A stretch of DNA of 64,000 nt from contig NZ_SUKF01000002.1 in NCBI RefSeq assembly GCF_005047655.1, positions 248,001 through 312,000 on the forward strand. Reading direction: 5' to 3'. Position numbers and translations under genes: made by a program. Within the stretch, counting starts at the first letter, position 1. The number at the start of each line of letters is the position of its first letter. Below the pieces are notes generated by a model. The model did not search any database. It was given only the letters and a program-made list of their open reading frames with translations, and had not been told where the DNA came from. This document shows positions 1 through 7,719 of the stretch, piece by piece. This stretch comes from Sinimarinibacterium arenosum (GTDB lineage: Bacteria; Pseudomonadota; Gammaproteobacteria; Nevskiales; Nevskiaceae).

Positions 1-1417
1 CATTGTCATGCTCCGAGTCGTGACGCTCACTGGGCGCAAGGAAGGTTGCAACGTGATCATCGTGATGAGCGTCGGCATCTACAGCCTGCACCGTGAACTT
101 CAGCTTCGACACACCCGGATGCGGATCGTCTGCGCGTGCGGTAATGGTGACCGATTCATGCGCGCCGGCAGCCGCGTCGAATTCCGAGGGGTCGAGTGAC
201 ACATCCAGATCGTCGTCTTCGCCGTGCTGGTTGACGAAGACGGCACTCAATCGGTAGCGATGCGGCTGGTCGCTCTTGTTGGACAGCTTGATCTGGTAGA
301 CGTTTTCCACGCCACCATCAACCATTTCGCGATACAGCTGCTTGCGGTCACGTACGACGTCAAAGCTGATCGGACTGCGGAAAAGCACCAGTACACCGAA
401 TCCGGCACAGACCAGCAGCCAGATCACGCCATAGCCGATGGCGCGCGGGCGGAAGATATGGAAGTGCCCGGTTTCGTCGTGATGATCGCTGGTATAGCGA
501 ATCAATCCACGCGGCTTGTTGACCGAATCCATGACGTCATTGCACGCATCGACGCAGGCCGCACAGGCGATGCACTCGTACTGCAGGCCATTTCGGATAT
601 CGATGCCAACGGGGCAGACCTGCACGCAGATCGAGCAGTCAATGCAGTCACCGGCAGCCTTGCCCTCTTTCTTCGCAGCGCTCTTGCGCGGCTCGCCGCG
701 CTTTTCATCGTAGGCGATGATCAGCGTGTCCTTGTCGAACATTGCCGACTGGAAGCGCGCGTAAGGGCACATGTACTTGCACACCTGCTCCCTGAGAAAG
801 CCGGCATTGCCCCAGGTCGCGAAGCCATAGAACACGCTCCAGAACAGCGCCCATCCGGCAAGATTGAAATGCAGCGCATCTGCGAACAATTGTGGAGCGG
901 GCACGAAATACGCGACAAAGGTCAGACCGGTATACAGTGCGAACATACCCCACAGCAGATGCTTGGCACTCTTGCGCAGGATCTTCTGTGCACTCCAGGG
1001 TGCGCGGTCGAGCTTGATGCGCGCGTAGCGGTCGCCTTCGGTGTAACGCTCGATCCACATGAACGCTTCTGTCCACACGGTCTGCGGGCACGCATACCCG
1101 CACCACAGGCGGCCTCCCACCGTTGTAAAGAAGAACAGCGTGAACGCCGCCATCGCCAGCATCGCGGTGAGCAGGTAGAAGTCCTGCGGCACCAAGGTCA
1201 AGCCGAAAACGTGAAAGCGTCGGTGCGGCAGGTCGAACAGCACGAACGGGGTACCGTTCCAGCTCAGCCAGGGCGTGACGTAGTAAAAGCCCAGCAACGC
1301 GAACATCGCGATGTTGCGCAGTCGCGCGTAGCGTCCACGGACCTCACGCGCGTAAATCTTGGCAGCCGACTGATAGAAAGTGACGGTCTGCTCGGGAGTC
1401 GAAACGGGCTTGTTCAT
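1..1417 (-). CDS. ccoG: CcoG/FixG/RdxA, cbb3 oxidase accessory ferredoxin (3' end cut off)
   Basis: Membrane iron-sulfur protein needed for assembly of cbb3 cytochrome oxidase, with a proposed role in copper handling. The start is ATG at 1417 (MNKPVSTPEQ); the frame stays open to base 1, giving at least 472 residues, close to the usual family length, so only the extreme C-terminus is missing. Several membrane helices occupy the first half, with the quinol-oxidase-like motif WCGYACPQTVW. Two four-cysteine clusters follow: CIDCSICVQVCP and CIACAACVDAC, a 2[4Fe-4S] ferredoxin-like domain. A further helix and a C-terminal Ig-like periplasmic domain complete the protein. It is the last readable gene of the minus-strand cco operon; ccoH and ccoI, which usually follow, would lie beyond the window. 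Confidence 0.95.
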   Translation of the reverse strand, partial: MNKPVSTPEQTVTFYQSAAKIYAREVRGRYARLRNIAMFALLGFYYVTPWLSWNGTPFVLFDLPHRRFHVFGLTLVPQDFYLLTAMLAMAAFTLFFFTTVGGRLWCGYACPQTVWTEAFMWIERYTEGDRYARIKLDRAPWSAQKILRKSAKHLLWGMFALYTGLTFVAYFVPAPQLFADALHFNLAGWALFWSVFYGFATWGNAGFLREQVCKYMCPYARFQSAMFDKDTLIIAYDEKRGEPRKSAAKKEGKAAGDCIDCSICVQVCPVGIDIRNGLQYECIACAACVDACNDVMDSVNKPRGLIRYTSDHHDETGHFHIFRPRAIGYGVIWLLVCAGFGVLVLFRSPISFDVVRDRKQLYREMVDGGVENVYQIKLSNKSDQPHRYRLSAVFVNQHGEDDDLDVSLDPSEFDAAAGAHESVTITARADDPHPGVSKLKFTVQAVDADAHHDDHVATFLAPSERHDSEHDN

Positions 1418-1447
1418 GCGCCTGCCGAATGCCTTGTATAAGTGCCG

Positions 1448-1759
1448 TCAGTGACGACGGCGTGGAGGATCAAAAGCACCGGGCGACGGTTGAGCCAGCA
1501 TCGCGGCTGAGAGCGCTGGCACAGCGGCCAGCGCCCACAACACGATGAACACGCTGGCGAGACGACCGAATTCGATCGTCTCGTCGTCGTGAGGTATTGC
1601 CAGCAGCCACGCAGCCAGCAACACCACGGCGCCGAGAAACGACGACCAACCGGTGATTGCCAGCATGCGCAGCCCTGGTCGCGCGCCCAGTGCCCGCTCG
1701 CGGGCGGCGCGAAGAATCGCGTCAGCCGCATCGAACTGCGGGTCATTTATCTCCTTCAT
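1448..1759 (-). CDS. Small two-helix membrane protein of unknown function in the cco operon
   Basis: A 103-residue protein starting MKEINDPQFD at 1759, 10 bases after the ccoP stop, with ccoG following 30 bases downstream. The first 30 residues are hydrophilic. Two hydrophobic stretches, around residues 32-54 and 67-90, look like transmembrane helices, and the C-terminus is short and basic (DPPRRRH). I do not recognise a family. It is not CcoS, CcoH or CcoQ by sequence. Its place between ccoP and ccoG on the same strand suggests an accessory role in oxidase assembly or stability, but that is inference from position only. An in-frame extension to 1819 would overlap ccoP and is less likely. Confidence 0.7.
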   Translation of the reverse strand: MKEINDPQFDAADAILRAARERALGARPGLRMLAITGWSSFLGAVVLLAAWLLAIPHDDETIEFGRLASVFIVLWALAAVPALSAAMLAQPSPGAFDPPRRRH

Positions 1760-1769
1760 GTCGTCCGGC

Positions 1770-2648
1770 CTAGTTCTGCGACAGGCTGTAGACGTATGCA
1801 GCAACCACTTTGATTTCATCTGCGGACAACAGCGGCTGATGCGGCGGCATCTTGCCCTGGCGTCCCTTCATCAGCGTTTCGCGGATGCGATCCGTGCTAC
1901 CGCCATAGAGCCAGATGTTGTCGGTCAGATTCGGCGCGCCGAGAATCGGATTGCCGGTCCCGGTCGGGCCGTGACAGGCCATGCAGGTGATGTTGAATTG
2001 CGCCATACCCTTTTCGCGGATCGCCGGATCCAGCTTGGGATCGTTCCAGTGCGCAACCGTCTGCACCACTGCATCAAGCGTCGCCTTGTCCATCGACGGC
2101 CCCAGTGCCGGCATCATGCCGTTGCGGCCGTTGGTGATGGTTGCGACGATCGTTTCCGGCGTGCCGCCATACAACCAGTCATGGTCAGTCAGGTTTGGAA
2201 AGCCCACCGCGCCCTTGGCATCTGCACCATGGCATCCGGCACAATTGTTGAGGAACACGTCGCGGCCCAGCGACAAGGCCGCTGCGTTCTTCGACAAGGC
2301 GCCCGGATCCTGATCACGGAACTGCGAAAACAGTGCCTCGCGCTTGGCTTCGACAACCTGAAGCCGCTCGGCGAGCTGCTTGTTGGAGGTCCAGCCCAGT
2401 GTGCCTGCGAAATTTCCCAGTCCCGGATAGAACGCCAGATAGATCGCGGCGAAAATCACGGTGAGCACAAACAGATTCAGCCACCAGCGCGGCAGGGGAT
2501 TGTTGTTTTCACGCAGATCATCGTCCCAGACGTGGCCGGTATCCTCGGTGCTCATCTTGCCCCTGGCATTGGAAAACAGCAGCCATAGCGAGCCAAGCAT
2601 CGAACCGACCGAGATGACAATAATGAACAGACTCCAGAAGGTACTCAT
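1770..2648 (-). CDS. ccoP: cbb3-type cytochrome c oxidase subunit III (dihaem cytochrome c)
   Basis: CcoP carries electrons from soluble cytochromes to CcoO/CcoN on the periplasmic side. The 292-residue protein has an N-terminal FixP-like membrane segment (MSTFWSLFIIVISVG), a second helix around residues 57-74, and two cytochrome c domains. Their haem-binding motifs are CAGCH (about residue 136) and CMACH (about residue 223), with methionine ligand candidates in each domain (for example NGRNGMMPALGP and KGRQGKMPPH). Its start codon overlaps the stop of the preceding 46-residue gene (ATGA at 2645-2648), so the two are probably translationally coupled. Confidence 0.97.
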   Translation of the reverse strand: MSTFWSLFIIVISVGSMLGSLWLLFSNARGKMSTEDTGHVWDDDLRENNNPLPRWWLNLFVLTVIFAAIYLAFYPGLGNFAGTLGWTSNKQLAERLQVVEAKREALFSQFRDQDPGALSKNAAALSLGRDVFLNNCAGCHGADAKGAVGFPNLTDHDWLYGGTPETIVATITNGRNGMMPALGPSMDKATLDAVVQTVAHWNDPKLDPAIREKGMAQFNITCMACHGPTGTGNPILGAPNLTDNIWLYGGSTDRIRETLMKGRQGKMPPHQPLLSADEIKVVAAYVYSLSQN

Positions 2649-2785
2649 CGACCATTCTCCTTCGGTCCGGCATGACGGGAACCTTTCTCAGGCTGTGTAT
2701 CGTCCACCAGCCACCAGTAGCCCAGCAGCGTGAACACCACCGCCGAGGCAATGAACCAATGCCAGTACATTTCCAGAACGTTCAT
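2645..2785 (-). CDS. 46-residue single-helix membrane protein between ccoQ and ccoP
   Basis: Read directly from the minus strand: ATG at 2785, TGA at 2645, 46 residues. It begins [18 protein letters not shown] and has one hydrophobic helix, then a short charged tail ending PKENGR. It overlaps both neighbours: its ATG lies inside the end of ccoQ, and its stop overlaps the ccoP start, so it fits the operon exactly. The helix region (MYWHWFIASAVVF...GYWWLV) resembles the first helix of CcoP-type subunits, and the size is like CcoM, the small stabilising subunit known from Pseudomonas stutzeri cbb3. Neither identity is proven. An internal ATG at residue 6 is an alternative start. Confidence 0.7.
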   Translation of the reverse strand: MNVLEMYWHWFIASAVVFTLLGYWWLVDDTQPEKGSRHAGPKENGR

Positions 2786-2973
2786 CGCTGATTCTCCGAG
2801 TTGCAGCCACCGCAGCACTCACCGCCATCCGTGCAGTTGCTGCGCTTGGCGTCCTCTTCCAGCGGCAGCTGCGCGGCATCCGCGAACCGCTCCTTGTTAC
2901 GCGACGAGTATGCCCACCAAGTGATGCAGAGAAAGCCCGTCATCAGGACGATGATCAGTATTCCGCTGATCAT
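2782..2973 (-). CDS. ccoQ: cbb3-type cytochrome c oxidase subunit IV, with a Cys-rich tail
   Basis: CcoQ is a one-helix subunit that stabilises the cbb3 complex. The 63-residue protein has an N-terminal helix ([20 protein letters not shown]) followed by [18 protein letters not shown], which is the recognisable FixQ/CcoQ signature. The protein then continues for about 20 residues beyond the usual end with four closely spaced cysteines ([12 protein letters not shown]). That tail is unusual for CcoQ and could bind metal. The start codon overlaps the ccoO stop (2970-2973) and the end overlaps the next small gene, as expected inside the operon. Confidence 0.88.
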   Translation of the reverse strand: MISGILIIVLMTGFLCITWWAYSSRNKERFADAAQLPLEEDAKRSNCTDGGECCGGCNSENQR

Positions 2974-3611
2974 GACGCACCTCCTGCGGCCGGTGCTGTG
3001 GCGTCAGCCTGGGCGGCCGCCGGCGCCTTCAGCGACTGCAGGAAGGCAATCAATGCATCCATCTTGGTCTTGCCGGCAACAGCAGCAGCAGCCCCTTCGA
3101 TCTCGTCGTCGGGGAATGGCACGCCGACCCGCTTGAGCGCGACCATTTCGGCCCTGACTTCGTCGCCATCAAGCATCTGCTCGGCCAGCCACGGATAGCT
3201 CGGCATGTTCGACTCAGGAACCACGTCGCGCGGGTTCATCAGATGGGTGATATGCCAGTCGTCGCTGTAACGCCCACCGACTCGCGCCAGATCCGGACCG
3301 GTACGCTTGGAGCCCCACTGGAACGGGTGATCCCACACCGACTCACCGGCGGTCGATCGCGGACCATAGCGCAGGACTTCCTCATGCAACCCGCGCACCA
3401 TCTGCGAGTGGCAGTTGTAGCAGCCCTCGTGGACGTAGACGTCACGCCCCGCGACCTGCAGTGCAGTTCGCATCGGCAGTCCCGGGGCCGGCTGGGTCAC
3501 GGAACTCTGGAACATCAGCGGAACGATTTCGACCAGGCCTCCAAAGGAGATGGCAACGACAATCAGGACTCCGAGCCAGACAACGTTCTTCTCGATAAAT
3601 TCGTGATTCAT
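2970..3611 (-). CDS. ccoO: cbb3-type cytochrome c oxidase subunit II (monohaem cytochrome c)
   Basis: Membrane-anchored cytochrome c that passes electrons to the catalytic subunit. The 213-residue protein begins with one N-terminal helix (about residues 12-34). The haem motif CYNCHSQ follows at about residue 59, in the typical context [17 protein letters not shown], and SNMPSYPWL supplies the distal methionine. The C-terminus is Ala/Pro-rich. The start overlaps the ccoN stop (ATGA, 3608-3611), so translation is probably coupled. Length and motif order match CcoO/FixO. Confidence 0.97.
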   Translation of the reverse strand: MNHEFIEKNVVWLGVLIVVAISFGGLVEIVPLMFQSSVTQPAPGLPMRTALQVAGRDVYVHEGCYNCHSQMVRGLHEEVLRYGPRSTAGESVWDHPFQWGSKRTGPDLARVGGRYSDDWHITHLMNPRDVVPESNMPSYPWLAEQMLDGDEVRAEMVALKRVGVPFPDDEIEGAAAAVAGKTKMDALIAFLQSLKAPAAAQADATAPAAGGAS

Positions 3612-5059
3612 GCCAAGGCTCCCTTGCTGCTTGCGCGCACCGGTTCAGCGCCAGGTGTGCTGATCGTCTTGTAGACGTTCCAAGCCATTATCAGCATGCC
3701 GGACAGGAAGGTCAGACCGCCGAGCAGACGCACGCCGTAGTACGGATAGGTCGCCTTGAGGCTTTCGATGAAGGTGTAGGTCAAGGTGCCGTCGTCCTCC
3801 ACCGCGCGCCACATCAGACCCTGCATGACACCGGCGATCCACATCGCGGTGATGTACAGCACCGTGCCGATGGTCGACAGCCAGAAGTGCAGGTTGATCG
3901 CGGGAATGCTGTACATCTTCGGTCGGTTCCACAGGCGTGGAACCAGCACGTAGATCGAGCCAATCGAGATCATTGCGACCCAGCCCAGAGCACCGGAATG
4001 CACATGACCAATGGTCCAATCGGTGTAGTGCGACAGCGCATTGACCGTCTTGATCGACATCATCGGACCTTCGAAGGTCGACATGCCGTAGAAGGACAAC
4101 GACACAATCATGAACTTCAGGATGGGATCGTCGCGCAGCTTATGCCACGCACCCGACAAGGTCATGATGCCGTTGATCATGCCGCCCCAGGACGGTGCCA
4201 GCAGGATCAGCGAGAACGCCATGCCGATGGACTGCACCCAGTCCGGCAGCGCGGTGTAGTGCAGATGGTGCGGGCCGGCCCACATGTAGATCGAAATCAG
4301 TGCCCAGAAATGCACCACCGACAGCCGATAGCTGTAGATCGGGCGTCCGGCCTGCTTCGGCACGAAGTAGTACATCATGCCGAGGAAGCCTGCAGTCAGG
4401 AAGAAGCCAACCGCGTTGTGGCCGTACCACCACTGAACCATCGCGTCGACTGCACCAGAATAGATCGGATATGACTTGGTCAGGCTGACTGGTATCGCCA
4501 GACTGTTAACGATGTGCAGCACCGCAATGGCGATGATGTAGGCGCCATAGAACCAGTTGGCTACATAGATATGGCTGACCTTGCGCTTGGCAATCGTGCC
4601 GAAGAACACGATGGCGTAGGACACCCACACCACTGCGATCAGGATATCGATCGGCCATTCCAGCTCGGCGTATTCCTTGCTCTGTGTGATTCCCAGCGGC
4701 AAGGTGATCGCTGCAGCGACGATAACGGCCTGCCAACCCCAGAAGGTGAAGCTCGCAAGCTTCGGCAGGAACAGTCCGGTGTGGGATGTTCTCTGCACAA
4801 CCCAGTAAGAGGTCGCAAACAGCGCGCATCCACCGAACGCAAAGATCACCGCATTGGTATGCAGTGGCCGCAAGCGGCTGTAGGTCAGAAACGGAACATC
4901 AAAATTCAATGCTGGAAACATCAACTGCGACGCGATAATCACGCCGACCAGCATTCCGACGATCCCCCAAACGACCGTCATTACGGAGAACTGGCGTATC
5001 ACGGTATCGTGATAGACCGGCGCCGCGACGGTTTTGTGTGCAACAGTGTCCGTGGCCAT
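3608..5059 (-). CDS. ccoN: cbb3-type cytochrome c oxidase subunit I (catalytic)
   Basis: Haem-copper oxidase subunit that reduces oxygen to water with high affinity and pumps protons. I chose ATG at 5059 ([10 protein letters not shown], 483 residues) because GGGAG stands 6-7 bases upstream; an in-frame ATG at 5080 has no such site. About twelve membrane helices are visible. Metal ligand regions include [13 protein letters not shown] (low-spin haem His), [11 protein letters not shown] (CuB His), the double His in GPHHLHYTA, and [12 protein letters not shown] near the C-terminus (haem His pair). It is the first gene of the operon and has an FNR/Anr-type site 78 bases upstream. Confidence 0.98.
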   Translation of the reverse strand: MATDTVAHKTVAAPVYHDTVIRQFSVMTVVWGIVGMLVGVIIASQLMFPALNFDVPFLTYSRLRPLHTNAVIFAFGGCALFATSYWVVQRTSHTGLFLPKLASFTFWGWQAVIVAAAITLPLGITQSKEYAELEWPIDILIAVVWVSYAIVFFGTIAKRKVSHIYVANWFYGAYIIAIAVLHIVNSLAIPVSLTKSYPIYSGAVDAMVQWWYGHNAVGFFLTAGFLGMMYYFVPKQAGRPIYSYRLSVVHFWALISIYMWAGPHHLHYTALPDWVQSIGMAFSLILLAPSWGGMINGIMTLSGAWHKLRDDPILKFMIVSLSFYGMSTFEGPMMSIKTVNALSHYTDWTIGHVHSGALGWVAMISIGSIYVLVPRLWNRPKMYSIPAINLHFWLSTIGTVLYITAMWIAGVMQGLMWRAVEDDGTLTYTFIESLKATYPYYGVRLLGGLTFLSGMLIMAWNVYKTISTPGAEPVRASSKGALA

Positions 5060-5101
5060 TGGCACTCCCGAGTCGAACAAGCCCCATTTCGGAGCGGTGC
5101 G

Positions 5102-5144
5102 ATTGTCGGGGGACAGGCGTTGACGTCACATTGACTTGCGTCAA
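5102..5144 (-). promoter_or_regulatory. FNR/Anr-type site and promoter for the cco operon
   Basis: The palindrome TTGAC-TTGC-GTCAA at 5131-5144 matches the FNR/Anr site TTGAT-N4-ATCAA with a C/G change in each half, a variant common in Anr sites. On the minus strand a -10-like hexamer GACAAT lies at 5107-5102. The predicted start (about 5095) then puts the palindrome centre near -42, the class II activation position. The site sits between the prs-like gene stop (5163) and ccoN, so ccoN can be transcribed independently of the upstream genes. Confidence 0.8.
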
Positions 5145-5162
5145 CGCATTGGCATCAATCTG

Positions 5163-6074
5163 TTATACGATGGATTTCAGATAGTTACGCAGCGCGTGAG
5201 CGATCGGCGCGGCGATGTCCACGGCGTTGCTGGCGTGCTCGATGGTATTTGCGGTTACCAGCCGTTGGGCGCCCGCTTCCGCCAACAAGCGCTCCGCCTC
5301 TCCGGCGAACACCGCGTGTACTGCCAGGCACACCGGCGCACCGAAACCCCGTTCGAGCAGCGCGACAACCGTTTTTGACAGCGTATGTCCGGTCGACAGG
5401 ATGTCGTCGACCAGGACCGGGGTGAGCCCTTGGACCGCTTCAAGCTCCGGAACCTCGATATCGACGTCGACGTCGCCTCGCCGAATCTTGCGCAGCACCA
5501 CAAACGGCGCCCCGGCCATCTCGGCCACGGCCCCAACCCACTGCATGCTTTCCTCATCAGGCCCGACCAGCAGCGGCTTTTCAACGTTGCGACGGATCCA
5601 CTCCGCCATTAATGGCACCGCGCTGACCACAGTGCACGGCACGCGATACAGCGCATCAAGCCGGTGATAACGGTGCAGATGCGGGTCAACCGTCACCAGA
5701 TAGTCGAAATGGGTTGATACCAGGTGCGCGAACGGGCGCGCCGAAACCGCCTCGCCGGTATGGAAACGCTTGTCTTGGCGCATGTAGGCCAGATACGGTG
5801 CCAGCAGCCCGATCGAGCGCGCACCCAGCTCACGGGCGGTGAATGCGGCGGACAGCAGCGGAAAAATGATGCTGTCGGGATTCTTCAGGGTGCAGAAGAC
5901 AACGCAATCGCGGCCCGCGAGCCGCGTGCACATGCGGACCAGCGATTCGCCGTCCGGAAACCGGTGCAATTCAACGGGCACGAGTTCCATATCCATCTGC
6001 TGCGCCAATGCCTCGGCAAACGGCGCACGGCCGTCGAATGTCAGCAGCACAGGATTCAGTCGTTCTTCAGACAC
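5163..6074 (-). CDS. Ribose-phosphate pyrophosphokinase (PRPP synthetase) homologue
   Basis: The family makes PRPP from ribose 5-phosphate and ATP, releasing AMP. The 303-residue protein has the two-domain phosphoribosyltransferase-like layout: the ATP/loop region LAPYLAYMRQDKRFH (family form RYARQDR), the divalent-metal/ATP stretch TVDPHLHRYH, and the PRPP-binding loop LVDDILSTGHTL near residue 220. It is about ten residues shorter than housekeeping Prs and quite divergent, so it is probably a second, specialised copy rather than the essential enzyme. The start overlaps the end of the upstream phosphorylase gene by 19 bases, implying coupled expression. The actual substrate (ribose 5-phosphate or a related sugar) is not known. 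Confidence 0.85.
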   Translation of the reverse strand: MSEERLNPVLLTFDGRAPFAEALAQQMDMELVPVELHRFPDGESLVRMCTRLAGRDCVVFCTLKNPDSIIFPLLSAAFTARELGARSIGLLAPYLAYMRQDKRFHTGEAVSARPFAHLVSTHFDYLVTVDPHLHRYHRLDALYRVPCTVVSAVPLMAEWIRRNVEKPLLVGPDEESMQWVGAVAEMAGAPFVVLRKIRRGDVDVDIEVPELEAVQGLTPVLVDDILSTGHTLSKTVVALLERGFGAPVCLAVHAVFAGEAERLLAEAGAQRLVTANTIEHASNAVDIAAPIAHALRNYLKSIV

Positions 6075-7567
6075 ACGATCTCCGGATGTTCTTCAAGATA
6101 GTCCAGCGCAAATGCGATTTCGCCGGCACTGTCGGCATGCAGGGTGAACATCGACTGGCCGACTTCAATGCGGTCGCCCAACCTGACATGCAGATCAACA
6201 CCTGCCGCAGGGGTCCGCGGCGCGCCGGCAAACTTCGCCACACGTGACAGCTTGCGGCTGTCGATTCCACTGACGAGGCCACCGCGCGACGCGGCAACCG
6301 GCCGATGAAAGCGCGACGCCGGCGGCTCGCGCAGCCCACCCTGGGCGGCAGCGATCGCCTGGAATTTTTCCCAGGCAGCACCGCTGTCGAGAAGCTGTGT
6401 CGCACGCTCCAGGCCACTGGCACCGCTGGCATCGGGGACAAAATCGAGGATCTCTGCAGCCAGCGTCAGGGATCGTTCACGCAGGTCTGCGGGCGCGCTC
6501 GCTGCATTTTGCAATACGGCCAGCACATCGCGCGCCTCCAGCGCAGGACCAATGCCATGGCCGACCGGCTGAGTTCCGTCACTGAGCACTGTGCGCAGGT
6601 GCAATCCAAGCTGCTCACCCACGGTCACCAGGCGCTGCGCCAGGGCCTCGGCTGCAGCCCGATCCCTGACCTTGGCAGTCGGGCCGAACGGCAGATCGAC
6701 CACGATATGCGTCGATCCCGCCGCGAGCTTCTTGGACAGCACACTCGCGACCAGCTGCCCTTCGCTGTCGAAATCCAGCGGCCGCTCGACACGGATCAGA
6801 ACGTCGTCCGCGGGCGACAGACGCACCGCGCCGCCCCAGACGATGCAGCCGTTTTCGCGTTCGATCACGCGGCGCATCTGCGCCAGACTCAGATCGACCG
6901 GCGCCAGGGTTTCCATGGTGTCGGCGGTTCCCGCCGGCGAGGTGATCGCACGCGATGAAGTCTTGGGAATCGTCAGTCCGGCAGCGGCCACGATCGGCAC
7001 CACGATCAAGGTTGTTCGATTGCCGGGCAAGCCGCCGATGCAGTGCTTGTCGACGATCGGGCTGCGCCCCCAGCTCAAGCGCTCGCCCACCTCGACCATG
7101 GCCCGGGTCAGCGCCAGCGTCTCTCCGACGTCAAGACGCGATCCCGAGCAGGCGGTCACGAAGGCGGCCAGCTCCAGCTCTGAATAGCGTCCTGCGGCAA
7201 CATCCTTCACGATCGCACGGACCTGATCGTCGTCGAGCCGTCGGCCATAGACCTTGGCCCGCAGAAACGACAGCGAATCCAGTGGCTCGGGGTGGCGCAG
7301 CTCGGCGGTATCGCCCTCTCCGGCATTCAGCAGGCGCCATGCAACCTCTGACAGCGCTGCCTCATCGGCTGCGAGCCAGTCGGCCGACACGACATTCAAG
7401 GTCGCGATGACGCGATGGTGATTGCGCCGGATCTCGATACGCGACTGCGCCTCAAAACCCTCCGAGTGGCATACGGCGCTGTCGACACGCATGAAAATCA
7501 CCGGGGATTGATAGGTATCGATCCCGGCGCGGCGCAGACGGACCAGTGCGGACGCTCGTTTGGGCAT
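6056..7567 (-). CDS. Thymidine phosphorylase family protein, AMP phosphorylase type
   Basis: Pyrimidine/AMP phosphorylase family (glycosyltransferase superfamily). Start ATG at 7567 (MPKRASALVRL) gives 503 residues, the length of the archaeal-type group rather than of E. coli DeoA (about 440). An N-terminal beta domain of about 90 residues precedes the catalytic core. The phosphate-binding loop reads DKHCIGGLPGNRTT and is followed by IPKTSSRAITSPAGTADTME. These match archaeal AMP phosphorylase (DKHSIGG-PGNK, TSSRAITS-AGTAD) better than DeoA (DKHSTGGVGD). AMP phosphorylase turns AMP and phosphate into adenine and ribose 1,5-bisphosphate. No RuBisCO or ribose-bisphosphate isomerase gene is in the window. 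It overlaps the PRPP-synthetase homologue downstream. Confidence 0.88.
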   Translation of the reverse strand: MPKRASALVRLRRAGIDTYQSPVIFMRVDSAVCHSEGFEAQSRIEIRRNHHRVIATLNVVSADWLAADEAALSEVAWRLLNAGEGDTAELRHPEPLDSLSFLRAKVYGRRLDDDQVRAIVKDVAAGRYSELELAAFVTACSGSRLDVGETLALTRAMVEVGERLSWGRSPIVDKHCIGGLPGNRTTLIVVPIVAAAGLTIPKTSSRAITSPAGTADTMETLAPVDLSLAQMRRVIERENGCIVWGGAVRLSPADDVLIRVERPLDFDSEGQLVASVLSKKLAAGSTHIVVDLPFGPTAKVRDRAAAEALAQRLVTVGEQLGLHLRTVLSDGTQPVGHGIGPALEARDVLAVLQNAASAPADLRERSLTLAAEILDFVPDASGASGLERATQLLDSGAAWEKFQAIAAAQGGLREPPASRFHRPVAASRGGLVSGIDSRKLSRVAKFAGAPRTPAAGVDLHVRLGDRIEVGQSMFTLHADSAGEIAFALDYLEEHPEIVCLKND

Positions 7568-7719
7568 GCGGATAGCGCAGCGAATGAAGGTTCGGTAGTG
7601 GACGCGGCCAGACGCTGGCCGTGCCGCCAGACGGACGCCGCGTGCCGGCAACGCCCGATGGCGGGGGCATACGATAGCCGATCCGACGTGATGATCGCGT
7701 CCGCTCGACGGCGCAGCCG

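Noticed and set aside
224-1441. Plus-strand open frame over ccoG
   Set aside because: ccoG on the minus strand has Fe-S motifs and helices; the opposite reading has none.
5121-5128. TGACGTCA palindrome beside the ccoN FNR site
   Set aside because: It is only eight bases, probably chance, and overlaps no promoter element; the 14-base neighbour explains the region better.
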